A DNA stretch of 33,228 nucleotides from positions 1 through 33,228 of the forward strand of contig MPUH01000819.1 of assembly GCA_001970955.1 (NCBI GenBank). The letters are read 5' to 3'. A program made the translations under genes and the position numbers. Of this stretch, positions 1 to 9,122 are shown piece by piece. Within the stretch, counting starts at the first letter, position 1. Each line of letters starts with the position of its first letter. The notes under the pieces were generated by a model. The model was not told where the DNA came from and ran no database searches. It was given only the letters and a program-made list of their open reading frames with translations. The DNA comes from Stentor coeruleus (Eukaryota; Ciliophora; Heterotrichea; Heterotrichida; Stentoridae).

Positions 1-666
1 CATACCATATGTCCATAGCATATGCATAAAAGCTGGGTTTGTATCATAATTCCAATCAGTACATCCATTACCTACAGCTATACCTTGAAGGTTTATTGGA
101 CGATATGGTGTATAAAGGTTATAATTAACTATAGCTAGAGCTAAAGTTGGGACATAAATACCAGCATAACTTTCTCCTGTGATATAAAAAGGTAAATGAC
201 GATACTCATAAAAACCTTTAAAGAACTGGAGAAGGGCTAGTAAATTGTCATGAGCTGTTATTTGATCAGTTGTGTAGTTATTGGACACATCGCCTAAAGG
301 AGAAAATCCAACACCAGCAGGAGCTTCTAAGTAGATAACTGAGGCATTTGTGTTCCAAGAGTAAGGGTTTTTAACTAGAGTTGTAGAGTTGTTGATAAAA
401 ATATATGGACCGTGCTCGTAGAAAAGACCATCCATTGATGAACATCCAGGACCACCATTAAGCCAGAGAATCAGTGGGTCGTTTGCTGGATCATTTTGAC
501 TCTCTACGAAGACGTAATGCAACTGCTTGCCTTTTGAATTAGGTACGTCTAAGAAACCTGAGTACATGTCAAAGGGAGGAATTTCTGGAAACTGTGGGAA
601 TGAAGTCATTTTGTCTGATAGAATAACACCGCTTGCTAGCCCAAGTAAAATAAACTTCACCAGCAT
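1..666 (-). CDS. Serine carboxypeptidase (peptidase family S10), N-terminal part
   Basis: The minus strand is open from an ATG at 664-666 to the window edge (222 codons, no introns). The product starts with a hydrophobic signal peptide (MLVKFILLGLASGVILS), so it should enter the secretory pathway and act in lysosome-like or food vacuoles, or be secreted. Two S10 hallmarks are visible: WLNGGPGCSS, which forms the oxyanion hole, and GESYAG, whose serine (about residue 166, codon at 169-171) is the catalytic nucleophile. VIYLEAPAGVGFS is also typical of the family. The family removes C-terminal residues from peptides at acid pH. The Asp and His of the triad lie beyond the window. It is divergent from the reductase gene at 1819. 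The family call is secure; the exact substrate cannot be told. Confidence 0.93.
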   Translation of the reverse strand, partial: MLVKFILLGLASGVILSDKMTSFPQFPEIPPFDMYSGFLDVPNSKGKQLHYVFVESQNDPANDPLILWLNGGPGCSSMDGLFYEHGPYIFINNSTTLVKNPYSWNTNASVIYLEAPAGVGFSPLGDVSNNYTTDQITAHDNLLALLQFFKGFYEYRHLPFYITGESYAGIYVPTLALAIVNYNLYTPYRPINLQGIAVGNGCTDWNYDTNPAFMHMLWTYGM

Positions 667-1001
667 ATTTAATATGGCTCATATTTAAACCCTTTTCTTC
701 TCCAGCATGAGGAGATGAGATTGAAGAAATCATGTTTATAAGAGTACTTAGGTTTTAGGGATGAGGATTTGTTGAGGAAAATTGAAAGATTTAGTGTTTT
801 GACAATATTTGGTAGTTGGAGAGGATTAGGTTTTTATGGTTGGGTTTTTGGATGAAGTAACTTTTGATATCTGTATTTTTCTATGCTAGAATAGAGAGAT
901 TTAAGATTATGTGAAACAGATGCTATAAAATAAATATTTTATTCAAAAAACAACACAAAAATTATACAATCTTCAACCTTGATAGTATCTTGAGATAATA
1001 A
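667..1001. other. Intergenic, upstream of the carboxypeptidase
   Basis: About 335 bp without a supportable gene. It should hold the promoter and 5' UTR of the minus-strand carboxypeptidase. No recognisable motif was found. Confidence 0.5.
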
Positions 1002-1331
1002 TGTTATCGTGATCTCTATAAATTATCTTACGAAAAATTTAAAGATTCTACTAAAATCTAAGACAAAGTCTTTATTTCAAAATATTTTACTAGCAGATAT
1101 ACTAATAAATATAAAACTTTAATTTTTATATGGGCTGCTTTTTTAGCGTTTTATATGAGAAATTTAGTTTATATTAAAGTAAAATTTATATTTTTTGATT
1201 TCATATTCTGTATATTTGATAGAATTATAAGTTTTTATTATGAAATCAATACAAATAAAGATGAGAAAATTGATTTTGAAGAGTTTGAAGAAGTAGCACT
1301 TATTAAAGATACTTTACATAAGCATAATTAG
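1002..1331 (+). pseudogene. EF-hand protein relic
   Basis: One frame stays open from 1002 to a TAG at 1329-1331 apart from a single TAA at 1059-1061, in DNA where a stop would be expected about every ten codons. Near the C-terminus it encodes a good EF-hand: a helix FDRIISFYYEI followed by the loop NTNKDEKIDFEE, with Asn1, Asn3, Asp5, Ile8, Asp9 and Glu12 in the calcium-ligand positions. A hydrophobic stretch (LIFIWAAFLAF) lies upstream. No 15-16 nt intron can remove the TAA, because no GT lies within reach before it. If the gene is alive, translation could start at ATG 1155 and give 58 residues. EF-hand proteins bind calcium, but no specific role can be assigned. A decayed gene copy seems the best reading. 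Confidence 0.45.
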
Positions 1332-1818
1332 CATGCTTTGTAATAAAATATGGTATTTTTTTGGGTTATATAATATAAACAACCATCAATAATAAAAAAA
1401 TAAAAGTTTTTAAATAAGCTAATAGCTCTAAGTGAATATCAAAAAAAAAAACTTTATAAACTTAAACCAACTCATCATTGCTTATTTTACTAATATTCTA
1501 TCATTTATCAAAAGATCTAATCATTTTTTTTTACTTAATTTTATAATCTAAATAAACAATCTTTTTCTAAGTCAATCATAATAATACCACAACAAAAATT
1601 AAATCAACTTCACCACTTTATCAATCAAAATCTCTTAAATTCATTCCCTCCAAATATTTCCACAATAAAAACCCATAAATCATCCAACACATAAGTCCTC
1701 TAAATCAGTAATTTTCCAACACAAAATCATCATACCTTTTACTAAAATATAAATTATTTCATCAGCCTGCATATAAATAAGAATAAAATTTATTTTCCAC
1801 TCTAAATTTGTTGAATAA
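1332..1818. other. AT-rich intergenic, upstream of the reductase
   Basis: 487 bp of very AT-rich DNA with no convincing coding frame. It presumably contains the reductase promoter and 5' leader. No RNA gene or conserved motif was recognised. Confidence 0.5.
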
Positions 1819-2805
1819 ATGGCAGATACATACCTAGCCCTTAGGGTAAATCAAAGAGGTTCCCTTGATGAATTGCATATAGAATCCTTACAATTCCCTG
1901 AACTAAAAGAAGAAGAAGTGTTAGTGAAAATGGAATACAGCACAATAAACCCAAGCGATTATGCCAATGTCTTAGGAAGATATCCAGGAATAGCATTCCC
2001 AACAACTCCAGGTTTTGAAGGCTCAGGCACAGTAATAAAATCTGGAGGTGGTGAACATGCTGATTCCCTTCTTAACAAAAAAGTTACAGTCGTTTATATA
2101 GGGACATGGGCTGAATATTGTAAAGCTCCATCATGTAATGTATTCCCATTACTCCCAACAGTTTCTTTAGAACAAGCTGCAAGTCTTAATGTAAACCCAT
2201 TGACAATTGCCCTTTTTATAGAAAAAATCTCTCAACAAAAATCCAAGTCTTTTGTTCAAAATGCTGCAGCTTCTTCCTTAGGTAAGCAGCTTATAAAATG
2301 GTCGAATAGGCTTGGATTTAAGTCTATTAATTTAGTTAGAAGACAAGAACAAGTTGACTTACTTAGAAGTATTGGGGCTGAGTATGTTTTTAATACAAGT
2401 GAAGATGGATGGAAAAATCAAGCGAAAATTGTGTCAAGAGAAATTGGAGCTACTTGTGGTTTTGATGCTATTGCTGGAAGTGAAACTAATGATTTAGCTC
2501 AAATTTTAGAAAATGGAGGGGTTGTTTATAATTATGGAAGATTATCAGGGAAAAATGCTGAGGTCGGACCTGAAGCTTTGATGTTTGAAGGGAAAAGAAT
2601 TGAAGGACTTTGGGTGTTATCATGGTTAGAAAGAAAAAATTCTAAAGAAAAATATGAGACTAGCTTGAGGATTCAGGAAAATATTGATATATTTGAGAAG
2701 GAGTATTCGAAAGTTATTACATTGGAGGAGGTTAAAGATGCTATTGAACCGTATATGAAAAACGCAACAAATAATAAGATATTGATCAAGATTGGAAGAG
2801 ATTAG
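1819..2805 (+). CDS. Zinc-independent medium-chain reductase (quinone oxidoreductase / enoyl reductase type)
   Basis: The 328-residue product has the layout of the MDR superfamily. A GroES-like N-terminal domain carries EEVLVKMEYSTINPSDYANV and TTPGFEGSGTV. A Rossmann domain follows, with a nucleotide-binding turn near NAAASSLGKQLIKWS and a downstream basic pair (VRR) that suggests NADPH preference. The catalytic and structural zinc cysteines of alcohol dehydrogenases are absent, and the length matches quinone oxidoreductases (about 325 residues). The SSLGKQ turn and SINLVRRQEQ also resemble mitochondrial trans-2-enoyl-CoA reductase, but no clear transit peptide is visible. It probably reduces a quinone or an activated alkene with NADPH. 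There are no introns. The ATG follows an AT-rich leader and the stop is TAG. Family level is confident; the substrate is not. Confidence 0.88.
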   Translation: MADTYLALRVNQRGSLDELHIESLQFPELKEEEVLVKMEYSTINPSDYANVLGRYPGIAFPTTPGFEGSGTVIKSGGGEHADSLLNKKVTVVYIGTWAEYCKAPSCNVFPLLPTVSLEQAASLNVNPLTIALFIEKISQQKSKSFVQNAAASSLGKQLIKWSNRLGFKSINLVRRQEQVDLLRSIGAEYVFNTSEDGWKNQAKIVSREIGATCGFDAIAGSETNDLAQILENGGVVYNYGRLSGKNAEVGPEALMFEGKRIEGLWVLSWLERKNSKEKYETSLRIQENIDIFEKEYSKVITLEEVKDAIEPYMKNATNNKILIKIGRD

Positions 2806-3328
2806 ATATTAGAATAGTTTATTAGTTAGTTTTCAATAGAAATAAAGTGTGAAAAGAAGATTATTTTAGGGTTTTTATTTTTGTAGGTAGATTAAAGGAT
2901 TTTATATTTTTTATCGATATTTAGAAGTTTGGGTGTTAAAAAATTAGTGATGATTTTTGATAATGGAATAGATAGTGGAAATAAATATCGGGAACTAATT
3001 TTTGTTGTGTATTAATTACTGTGATTTGTTGGAGAATAGATTAGATTATATTGAAAATCTTGTACTTATGATTTTGTATATTAAAACTTGTGCGAAAAAA
3101 ATCATATAAGATAATCTTACTAATTAAAAGTAGTCTATTTTATTCAACTGCTAATCTTAATTTTTCCCTATTTTTCACACAATCTATATTTTTATTATCT
3201 TATCAATTCCCTAAGCATCTACATTATTAAACTCAAAAAGTTTTAACCTTAAAAATTATTCTATATTTTCTCCTTAACCTTCCAGCCATACTAATCTTCT
3301 CATATCTAATCTTTAAGAAAATATTTAA
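2806..3328. other. Intergenic between the reductase and TTLL genes
   Basis: 523 bp between two co-directional genes. It holds the 3' end of the reductase transcript and the promoter of the TTLL gene. I see no extra gene, repeat or RNA. Confidence 0.5.
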
Positions 3329-4888
3329 ATGGAAAACCAAGATTCTTCTGATGATGACTCACGATATAGTTATGGGGTAACAATCAATGTATCATCAACT
3401 CAATACCCAGTAGTAACTGAAGTGGCAAATCAATTAGGATGGAATGTTAGCACAGATCCTGATGATGATGAATGTGACATATATTGGCAAGACTGTGCTT
3501 TACCTACAGATTCGTTAGTAAAATTCAAAAGCTATCAACGAGTCAATCATTTTCCAGGTATGTATGCAGTTGCTAGAAAAGATCATTTGGGTAAAAACTT
3601 AAAAGCTATGAAAAACATGTTCCCAGGACACTTTAATTTTTTTCCTCAAACTTGGGTCCTCCCTCGTGATTACAACGACCTTAAAACTAATTTTATTGGT
3701 AAAAGGACTAAGACTTTTATATGTAAACCTGAAGCTTCATGTCAAGGAAAGGGGATTTTTTTAACTAGACGTCTTGAAGATATTCCTGAAAAGTGTGTAG
3801 TCCAAAGATACCTACATAAACCATATTTACTTGAAGGGCTTAAATTTGACCTTAGAGTATATGTTCTTGTTGCTGGATGTGATCCTTTAAGACTTTTTAT
3901 TCATAAAGAAGGTCTTGTAAGATTAGCAACTGAAGCATATGTTTTTCCTAGTGCAAGTAATCTGAATGATATGTGTATGCATTTGACAAACTATGCTATT
4001 AATAAAAATAACCCTAAGTTTCAGTTTAATTCTAATGAAGCTGATGATTTTAAAGGACATAAAAGAAGTTTGGCTAGTTTTTTTAAACATTTGGCTGATG
4101 GAGGGGAAGATGTTGAGAAACTATGGGGAGAAATTTGTGATATTATTACTAAAACTGTTTGTATTGTCCAACCACTACTTGCACATTTGTATAGATCAGC
4201 ACAAGCTAATGATCATAGTAATGCAATTTGTTTTCAGATATTAGGATTTGATATTTTTTTAGATTATAAACTTAGGCCTCATTTACTTGAAGTAAACCAT
4301 ACACCCAGCTTTACAACTGATACCCCACTTGACTCTACTATAAAAAAATCCGTAATTGGAGATGCACTTCGTCTTTTAGGTTTAACTGAAACTAACAAAT
4401 CAGATTATTACACCAACCACCAAACTCATTTTCTAAAACTCGCAATGAAAAAACCAAAAGAGCTTCGTTCATTAAAAATCGAAATGAAAGAAAAATACAA
4501 TCAACGCAAACTAGAAATAGAAAACCAATTTCGTGGAGGCTACACAAAAATCTATCCAAAAGAAAACTGTGCCTTATATGAAGAATTCATGTTATCAGCA
4601 CGTGATATATGGTTAAATACCCTAGCCATAAGACCAAAACATAAGGAAAAACCTCCTGCCCCTCCTCCTCCATTATCTTTTCAAAAGCCTAGTAGATCTC
4701 CAATGACAATTACAAGTCGTAAAAAAGAAGTGAGGTCACCAATAAAATCAAGGTCAATTAAAGCTCTTTGTGAACCTGTAATAAAACCAAGATTACGTTT
4801 ACCTGTATTACGAGCTAGTAATGGAGCTTTTGTTCAACCGAAAATGTTTGATTTTACTGACCCACGTGCTACTTTAACTAGAGATTAA
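3329..4888 (+). CDS. Tubulin-tyrosine-ligase-like protein, probable tubulin polyglutamylase
   Basis: The 519-residue product has the ATP-grasp TTL domain over about residues 70-350. Visible motifs are VNHFPGMYAVARKDHLGKNL (72-91), KPEASCQGKGIF (133-144, the ATP-contacting lysine loop), KFDLRVYVLV (172-181), CMHLTNYAINK (216-226), GFDIF (306-310) and LLEVNHTPSF (319-328). Glu321 and Asn323 of the last motif are the expected magnesium ligands. The combination most resembles the TTLL6/TTLL13 branch, which adds glutamate chains to tubulin tails in cilia and basal bodies. After the catalytic core comes a basic segment, then a proline-rich stretch (about 445-455) that may bind partners or microtubules. 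There are no introns. Its stop lies 23 bp from that of the convergent kinesin gene, so their 3' UTRs probably overlap. Branch assignment is by eye. Confidence 0.93.
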   Translation: MENQDSSDDDSRYSYGVTINVSSTQYPVVTEVANQLGWNVSTDPDDDECDIYWQDCALPTDSLVKFKSYQRVNHFPGMYAVARKDHLGKNLKAMKNMFPGHFNFFPQTWVLPRDYNDLKTNFIGKRTKTFICKPEASCQGKGIFLTRRLEDIPEKCVVQRYLHKPYLLEGLKFDLRVYVLVAGCDPLRLFIHKEGLVRLATEAYVFPSASNLNDMCMHLTNYAINKNNPKFQFNSNEADDFKGHKRSLASFFKHLADGGEDVEKLWGEICDIITKTVCIVQPLLAHLYRSAQANDHSNAICFQILGFDIFLDYKLRPHLLEVNHTPSFTTDTPLDSTIKKSVIGDALRLLGLTETNKSDYYTNHQTHFLKLAMKKPKELRSLKIEMKEKYNQRKLEIENQFRGGYTKIYPKENCALYEEFMLSARDIWLNTLAIRPKHKEKPPAPPPPLSFQKPSRSPMTITSRKKEVRSPIKSRSIKALCEPVIKPRLRLPVLRASNGAFVQPKMFDFTDPRATLTRD

Positions 4889-4911
4889 TGTAAATACTTA
4901 TAATCTTATAA

Positions 4912-7015
4912 TTAATAAGGCATACCTTTCATTAAGATTTGTGAAAGTGTACTAATAGCTTCTTGCTTTGACATGTCAATTGGATAATCTTGGGTTAATG
5001 GTCTATATACTGATTTAGGTGTTATTCGGCCTATAGGGTTTTTTTGATCATAATATTTATCGTTTTTTTGATCATAATGCTTATCATTTCTTAGTTCATA
5101 ATGCCTATCATTTCTTGGGTCATGATGTCTATCAGAGACTACTAAAGATAAAGGTTTTGCAGTATCGATATGTTTTCTACCTCTTAATACTGTCCTTTTA
5201 CTTTTCCAACCCCATTCACCTTTGTTTATCGGGACGACATTTTGGGTTTTGTTTTCTTTTTCTAGCATTTCAATCCTTTTTATCAGTTCTTCCCTTTCTT
5301 TTTGCAGCATCCAAATCTCACTGTTTATTTTGCTTGAATTTCCTTTGCCTTTTACTAAATTTTCAAGCATTTCCATTTTTTCTTGTAAATCCTGGTTTTC
5401 GTTTTGTAACTGGATATTCTCAGCTTCTAATGCTCGTTTTTGTTGTGTTAGATCGCTTACCACATCTTTGAGTTTTTTATTAGAGTTCATTAAATCTCTA
5501 ATCATTTTTACACTGTCATAAAGTTTTTCACTTAAAATCTCAGGACTAAGGGAAAAATCAGAAAACTCAGCATCAGAGAATTTCGAATAAGCTGTTTGTG
5601 ACTGCCATTTTAAAGGTGATGATGATGGCATAGATTCAATATTCGACCTTAAGTTTTGTATTCTAGTTAGGTTTTCAGCTTTCATCGGGAGTTTTTCCAC
5701 TTCTTTTAACCTTGTCGCTTGTTCTTTAGGGTCTAAATTTACTATTTCTGTAAGCATCATAATCTGTTGATTCGCTAGTTTTAATTCAGAATTTAATCTT
5801 TTTACTTCTTTCTATATAAAAATTACCCTTAGTTCTTTTATAACTTTAGTCTTTGGGTCAATGTTTTTAATAGGCTCATTCGATATACAAGCAGCCTTTG
5901 TCGCATATGCTAAAGTACTCAAGTTATCATCAAAAAAACTATCAAGTGGAGCTATACACGCTATCATTAAACAATAACTATTTCCACCAATACTTGGTTT
6001 TAATAAACTTGTGAGTTTTGAATCACGATAAGGGACAAATGAAGTTTCACCATCTCTTATTGATGCTAAAGTTGATATAACTTGTCTTAATGTAAAAAGA
6101 GCTTTGTTTATTTCAATACTTTCTTTTAATGCTGAACCTTCATTTCCTGTTTGAGAAACTTTTTCACTACCTGCTAGATCGACAAGTTGTAAACGAGATG
6201 TTAAAATACTCCCTGTTTCACTATCCATTGCTTCTATGTTTAATGTTAAAAGACTATGGGATCTTGAGGATGTTGCATTTGCATTATGAGATGAAGTTAT
6301 ACGGTTTTTAAGACCAGAGTTGTAATGATTAAGAACTTCATTTGCTGAATAACAAGGATGCATGAAAAGATTTTCTACATAGAATTCTTCTTGTTGGTTC
6401 CAGCGAAGTTTTAATCCTGGAGGTTTGATTTGAGCAGGGTTTAGCAAATCATATATGTTTTNAAGTTTTAATCCTGGAGGTTTGATTTGAGCAGGGTTTA
6501 GCAAATCATATATGTTTTCTTTATAGATTTGAATATATGTGCAGTAAACAGTATATTCAATGTGCTTTGGGGCTTTTTTAATTTCTTCAAATAGATTTCT
6601 AACTAATCTTGGTATCAGTCCTAGTTTTAGTTCATCCTGTTTAGAAAATACTCTAAGGACTGGTTTTAAGTTTTTATCATAATCGTAACCTTCCATTGTA
6701 TATGTTTTCCCAGAACCAGTTGGACCATATGCAAATATTGTTGCATTGTACCCTTCGATAACTTTTTTAATAAGATTATCAAGCTTAAGTTGGGTGTAAA
6801 AAGTTTCTTGGCTTATGTTTTCGTCAAATACTTCATCAAACTCAAACCGTTTCTGCTGTTTTTGATCTGAAAAAACTCTGAGTTAATTTTTACGTTATTG
6901 TTTTTTCGTTTGAACTTACTTCAATTCGATCATTCGTGCACCCTGACTTAAGCTCTTTACTTAGTAAAGGTCTCACTCGTACAACAACACCGATTCTTGT
7001 TCCTTTTGATTCCAT
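4912..7015 (-). CDS. N-terminal-motor kinesin, three exons
   Basis: Exons on the minus strand are 7015-6894, 6877-5827 and 5811-4912. They are separated by a 16 nt intron (GTAAAAATTAACTCAG) and a 15 nt intron (GTAATTTTTATATAG), and both splices restore the frame. The motor begins MESKGTRIGVVVRVRPLL. It has the P-loop GPTGSGKT (about 92-99), switch I NATSSRSH and switch II LVDLAGSE, so it should be an active microtubule motor. The neck reads KNIDPKTKVIKELRKEVKRL and is followed by a coiled coil and a tail of four 8-residue charged repeats. A 57 nt duplication around the N at 6462 inserts 19 false residues. Without it the protein is about 671 aa. I cannot place it in a kinesin subfamily. It lies head-to-head with the small gene at 7273 and tail-to-tail with the TTLL gene. 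Confidence 0.93.
5038..5133 (-). repeat. Four 24 bp tandem repeats in the kinesin tail
   Basis: Four consecutive 24 nt units encode DRHHDPRN, DRHYELRN, DKHYDQKN and DKYYDQKN. The repeat is in frame with the gene, and the units differ by substitutions, so this is an aged in-frame expansion in a charged, probably disordered tail. Confidence 0.9.
5812..5826 (-). other. 15 nt intron of the kinesin gene
   Basis: On the minus strand it reads GTAATTTTTATATAG. Read through, it would stop translation after KELR. Removed, it joins KELR to KEVKRLNSEL, a normal kinesin neck. Confidence 0.93.
6406..6518. repeat. Assembly-type duplication around N at 6462
   Basis: 56 bp directly before the N is repeated exactly directly after it. 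With the N it adds 57 nt (19 codons) inside the kinesin motor, giving two copies of NIYDLLNPAQIKPPGLKL. A single N between identical flanks is the signature of an unresolved contig join. Confidence 0.9.
6878..6893 (-). other. 16 nt intron of the kinesin gene
   Basis: On the minus strand it reads GTAAAAATTAACTCAG. It contains an in-frame TAA, and the downstream exon is in another frame. Removal joins NEKTIT to VFSDQKQQKRFEFDEVF, as in other kinesin motors. Confidence 0.92.
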
Positions 7016-7272
7016 TCTTTTGGATTTAACTATTATTAAAGTTCATATTTTGTATTTGATGTTTGTTTATACCCTTTATTTCATAAATATTTTTACAAAA
7101 AAAACCTAAAAAAATCGTAAACCCTCATATAAACCAAAGCTAAAAAGCATCTAAAAAATATTATATAAAACTTTCACTATAACAACTATAGCTTTTATAA
7201 TAATAAATGGATTAAAAATAGAGAGATACTGAATATTATGGCAATATAAACTTATATATAATAAATATAAAA
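7016..7272. promoter_or_regulatory. Shared divergent upstream region
   Basis: 257 bp of AT-rich DNA separates the kinesin start (minus) from the start of the small gene at 7273 (plus). It must hold the kinesin promoter and, if the small gene is real, its promoter too. I see no specific element. Confidence 0.4.
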
Positions 7273-7521
7273 ATGGAAACAGGCGAGTCTGATGTATTTG
7301 ATTATAGTGACCTCCCACATAATTTCCTAGAAAAAAGGTTTTCCCCTTTAACTGTGAACTTAAACAATCAGTACCAAGTAAAACAAGATACGGTGAATAG
7401 CAATAGAGGCTCTTCTTTTGATATAGAAGAATGCATGAATAACATGAATTCAATGTCTAATGTAAACCCAAGATTTGCAGTCGAAATCGACTTTCTGACG
7501 TTAAACTATTCAAGAAATTAG
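7273..7521 (+). CDS. Small hypothetical protein (82 aa)
   Basis: This is an ATG-to-TAG frame in a stretch clearly richer in G+C than its flanks. The leader before the ATG (AATATAAAA) resembles those of the other genes here. The product is hydrophilic and rich in Asn, Ser and acidic residues, with no membrane segment, signal peptide or domain I recognise; it starts METGESDVFDYSDLPHNF. Divergent placement from the kinesin at 257 bp suggests a normal small gene. The opposite strand is also open here but reads as low-complexity hydrophobic sequence. The function is unknown. Confidence 0.5.
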   Translation: METGESDVFDYSDLPHNFLEKRFSPLTVNLNNQYQVKQDTVNSNRGSSFDIEECMNNMNSMSNVNPRFAVEIDFLTLNYSRN

Positions 7522-8819
7522 TCAAGTTTTATAATATTAATATACTAATCTTTGTGATGGTATAGAGCTACTGCAATTCTTATTTGACTTTGTGGTTTAT
7601 AGAAAAAAATATATATGTGAATCTTATGCATTTCAATAATCATATGTCTTATATTCAATAATACACAAATCTAGTTTTAATTATTGTAAATTCTGTCAAA
7701 AATTGCTTTTGGGCTTTATTGTTTTGGGTTAAGTAATAAAGTTTTATAGTTTTTAAAGATTATAAACAAACGACGCAGTAGGATATCTAAATTGGTTTAA
7801 TGACCTTTATTTTTACGATAAAATTATATCGAAAAATAAGAAATACTTTAAACCTATTGTTTATGTTTAACTTTATTATGATCAGAAACTGGATTTGGTA
7901 TAAATTTTAAAATATACAGTTTGTATTTGGGATGGATTCGGCAAAGTAAGCTTATTTCAGTTCGTTTAAGTATAAATTTTATGAAAAAGCCTATAAGTTT
8001 TTATAGTTAAATTATTTAAGAATTTATGAATAGGAATTGATTACAATAACTTATTGTTTATAAAAGGAAATCCTAATCTATTATTTTCCTAAACAAGTTT
8101 AATTGATATAAAATTGTCTTTGATTATAATTAATTACTTTCTAATTATAATTAGTGTGTTTATAGAGAATCTGATGTTAATTACCATAAAATTATTTTGT
8201 ATTTTTTTTGATATCAATTAAGTCTTTACTTGATTTGAGCTTTATCAATTTTGGCTATGTGCTGTTTTTAATACTATTTATCTGTTTGATTAAGGAGTTT
8301 TTCATAAAGTTTGTCTTGAAGTTTGTATTTAAATATGATTAATATAATATAAAGAGAATCTTGGGGCTATTTGAGGACAATTAATTGACTTCAAAATAAA
8401 CCATTATTAAGCCAAAATAAGATATTTAATAAGTCTCATATGAATTTTGCCAGCAATCAAAGGATGCTAAGGTACTAAAATACTTATTGTAATAAAATAA
8501 ACATCAAAAAATTATTCTTGATATCAAGAATTATACAAAAAACTAAGACTAAAAACTAAACTATTTTTATAATTTCCTCATATAATTTTTAATCTGATTT
8601 TAGGCTAAAAGCTTTCTTATCCTTGATCTATTAAACTCCATCAATATATCTTAAAAACCCATCATCCCTTGGTTTTTTTTTTACCTCAAAAAAATCTAAA
8701 TCATTACCAAAGAAAGCCCTAATTACTATTCCTCCTTCAAACTATATTAAAATCCCAGCATTTATCTAATTATTTTTCAATACAACTTTTTCCATATAAC
8801 CCAAAAACCATTTTAGCAT
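7522..8819. other. AT-rich intergenic desert
   Basis: About 1.3 kb with no open frame of coding character on either strand. The only local structure is a perfect 14 bp AT palindrome at 8141-8154, which could occur by chance. It may hold the promoter of the RNA-like element that follows. Confidence 0.5.
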
Positions 8820-8864
8820 ATATATATCCTAACATAATCCCCATAACGATAATGGTTTATAATA

Positions 8865-9120
8865 ATAATGGTGATGATATCCTCTGACAACTCGAGTTAA
8901 TGAGAGCTTCTCCTTCCACTGATATATACAGTTTATTATATGCATCAAACCTAAAGGTTATCATCACAATAGCAATACCTTGCTAAAACATATAAAATTT
9001 TCCATGACACGTCGAAGGAGGAATTATCTTTGAAATTCTTCTCAAAAGTGTCAGATATTATGGGCCCGGGTGACATGCGCACTTTAGTTGTATGTCAATC
9101 ACAAGCCTGAACATTTTTTT
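8865..9120 (+). ncRNA. Candidate Pol III structured RNA, unclassified
   Basis: A GC-enriched patch lies in AT-rich surroundings and can fold into three hairpins. Stem 1 pairs GTGATGATA (8871-8879) with TATCATCAC (8959-8967), extended by CC/GG. Stem 2 pairs TGACAC (9005-9010) with GTGTCA (9048-9053) and encloses GGAGGAATT (9017-9025) paired with AATTCTTCT (9034-9042). Stem 3 pairs TGACAT (9071-9076) with ATGTCA (9092-9097). The element ends at a T9 run from 9114, as a Pol III terminator would on the plus strand. A TATA-like run lies near 8819-8827. I looked for spliceosomal, SRP, RNase P/MRP, U3 and telomerase RNA signatures and found none that convinced me. No long coding frame crosses it. 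The ends are approximate. Confidence 0.5.
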
Positions 9121-9122
9121 TT
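9114..9122 (+). terminator. T9 run, possible Pol III terminator
   Basis: Nine consecutive T follow directly after the hairpin-rich element, with further T-rich sequence just beyond. Its position matches the expected 3' end of a Pol III transcript, but T runs are common in this AT-rich DNA. Confidence 0.4.

Noticed and set aside
3993..4244. Open frame inside the TTLL gene in another frame
   Set aside because: Shadow of the real gene; the TTLL reading has conserved catalytic motifs across the same bases.
8141..8154. Perfect 14 bp palindrome of A/T-rich sequence
   Set aside because: Palindromes of this kind arise often by chance at this base composition; no other signal near it.
8825..8845. 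CCTAACATAATCCCC, faintly like a telomerase template for a TGTTAGGG-type repeat
   Set aside because: It does not contain one and a half exact repeats and lies outside the hairpin-rich element.
9017..9028. GGAGGAATT, which recalls the RNase P/MRP CR-I motif
   Set aside because: Only about six bases match, and no CR-V partner or P4 pairing could be found; the bases pair locally in a hairpin.
8860..9105. In-frame TGA in short frames here (and at 29621, 29868), hinting at UGA=Trp
   Set aside because: All well-supported genes encode Trp with TGG and have no in-frame TGA, so a changed code is not supported.
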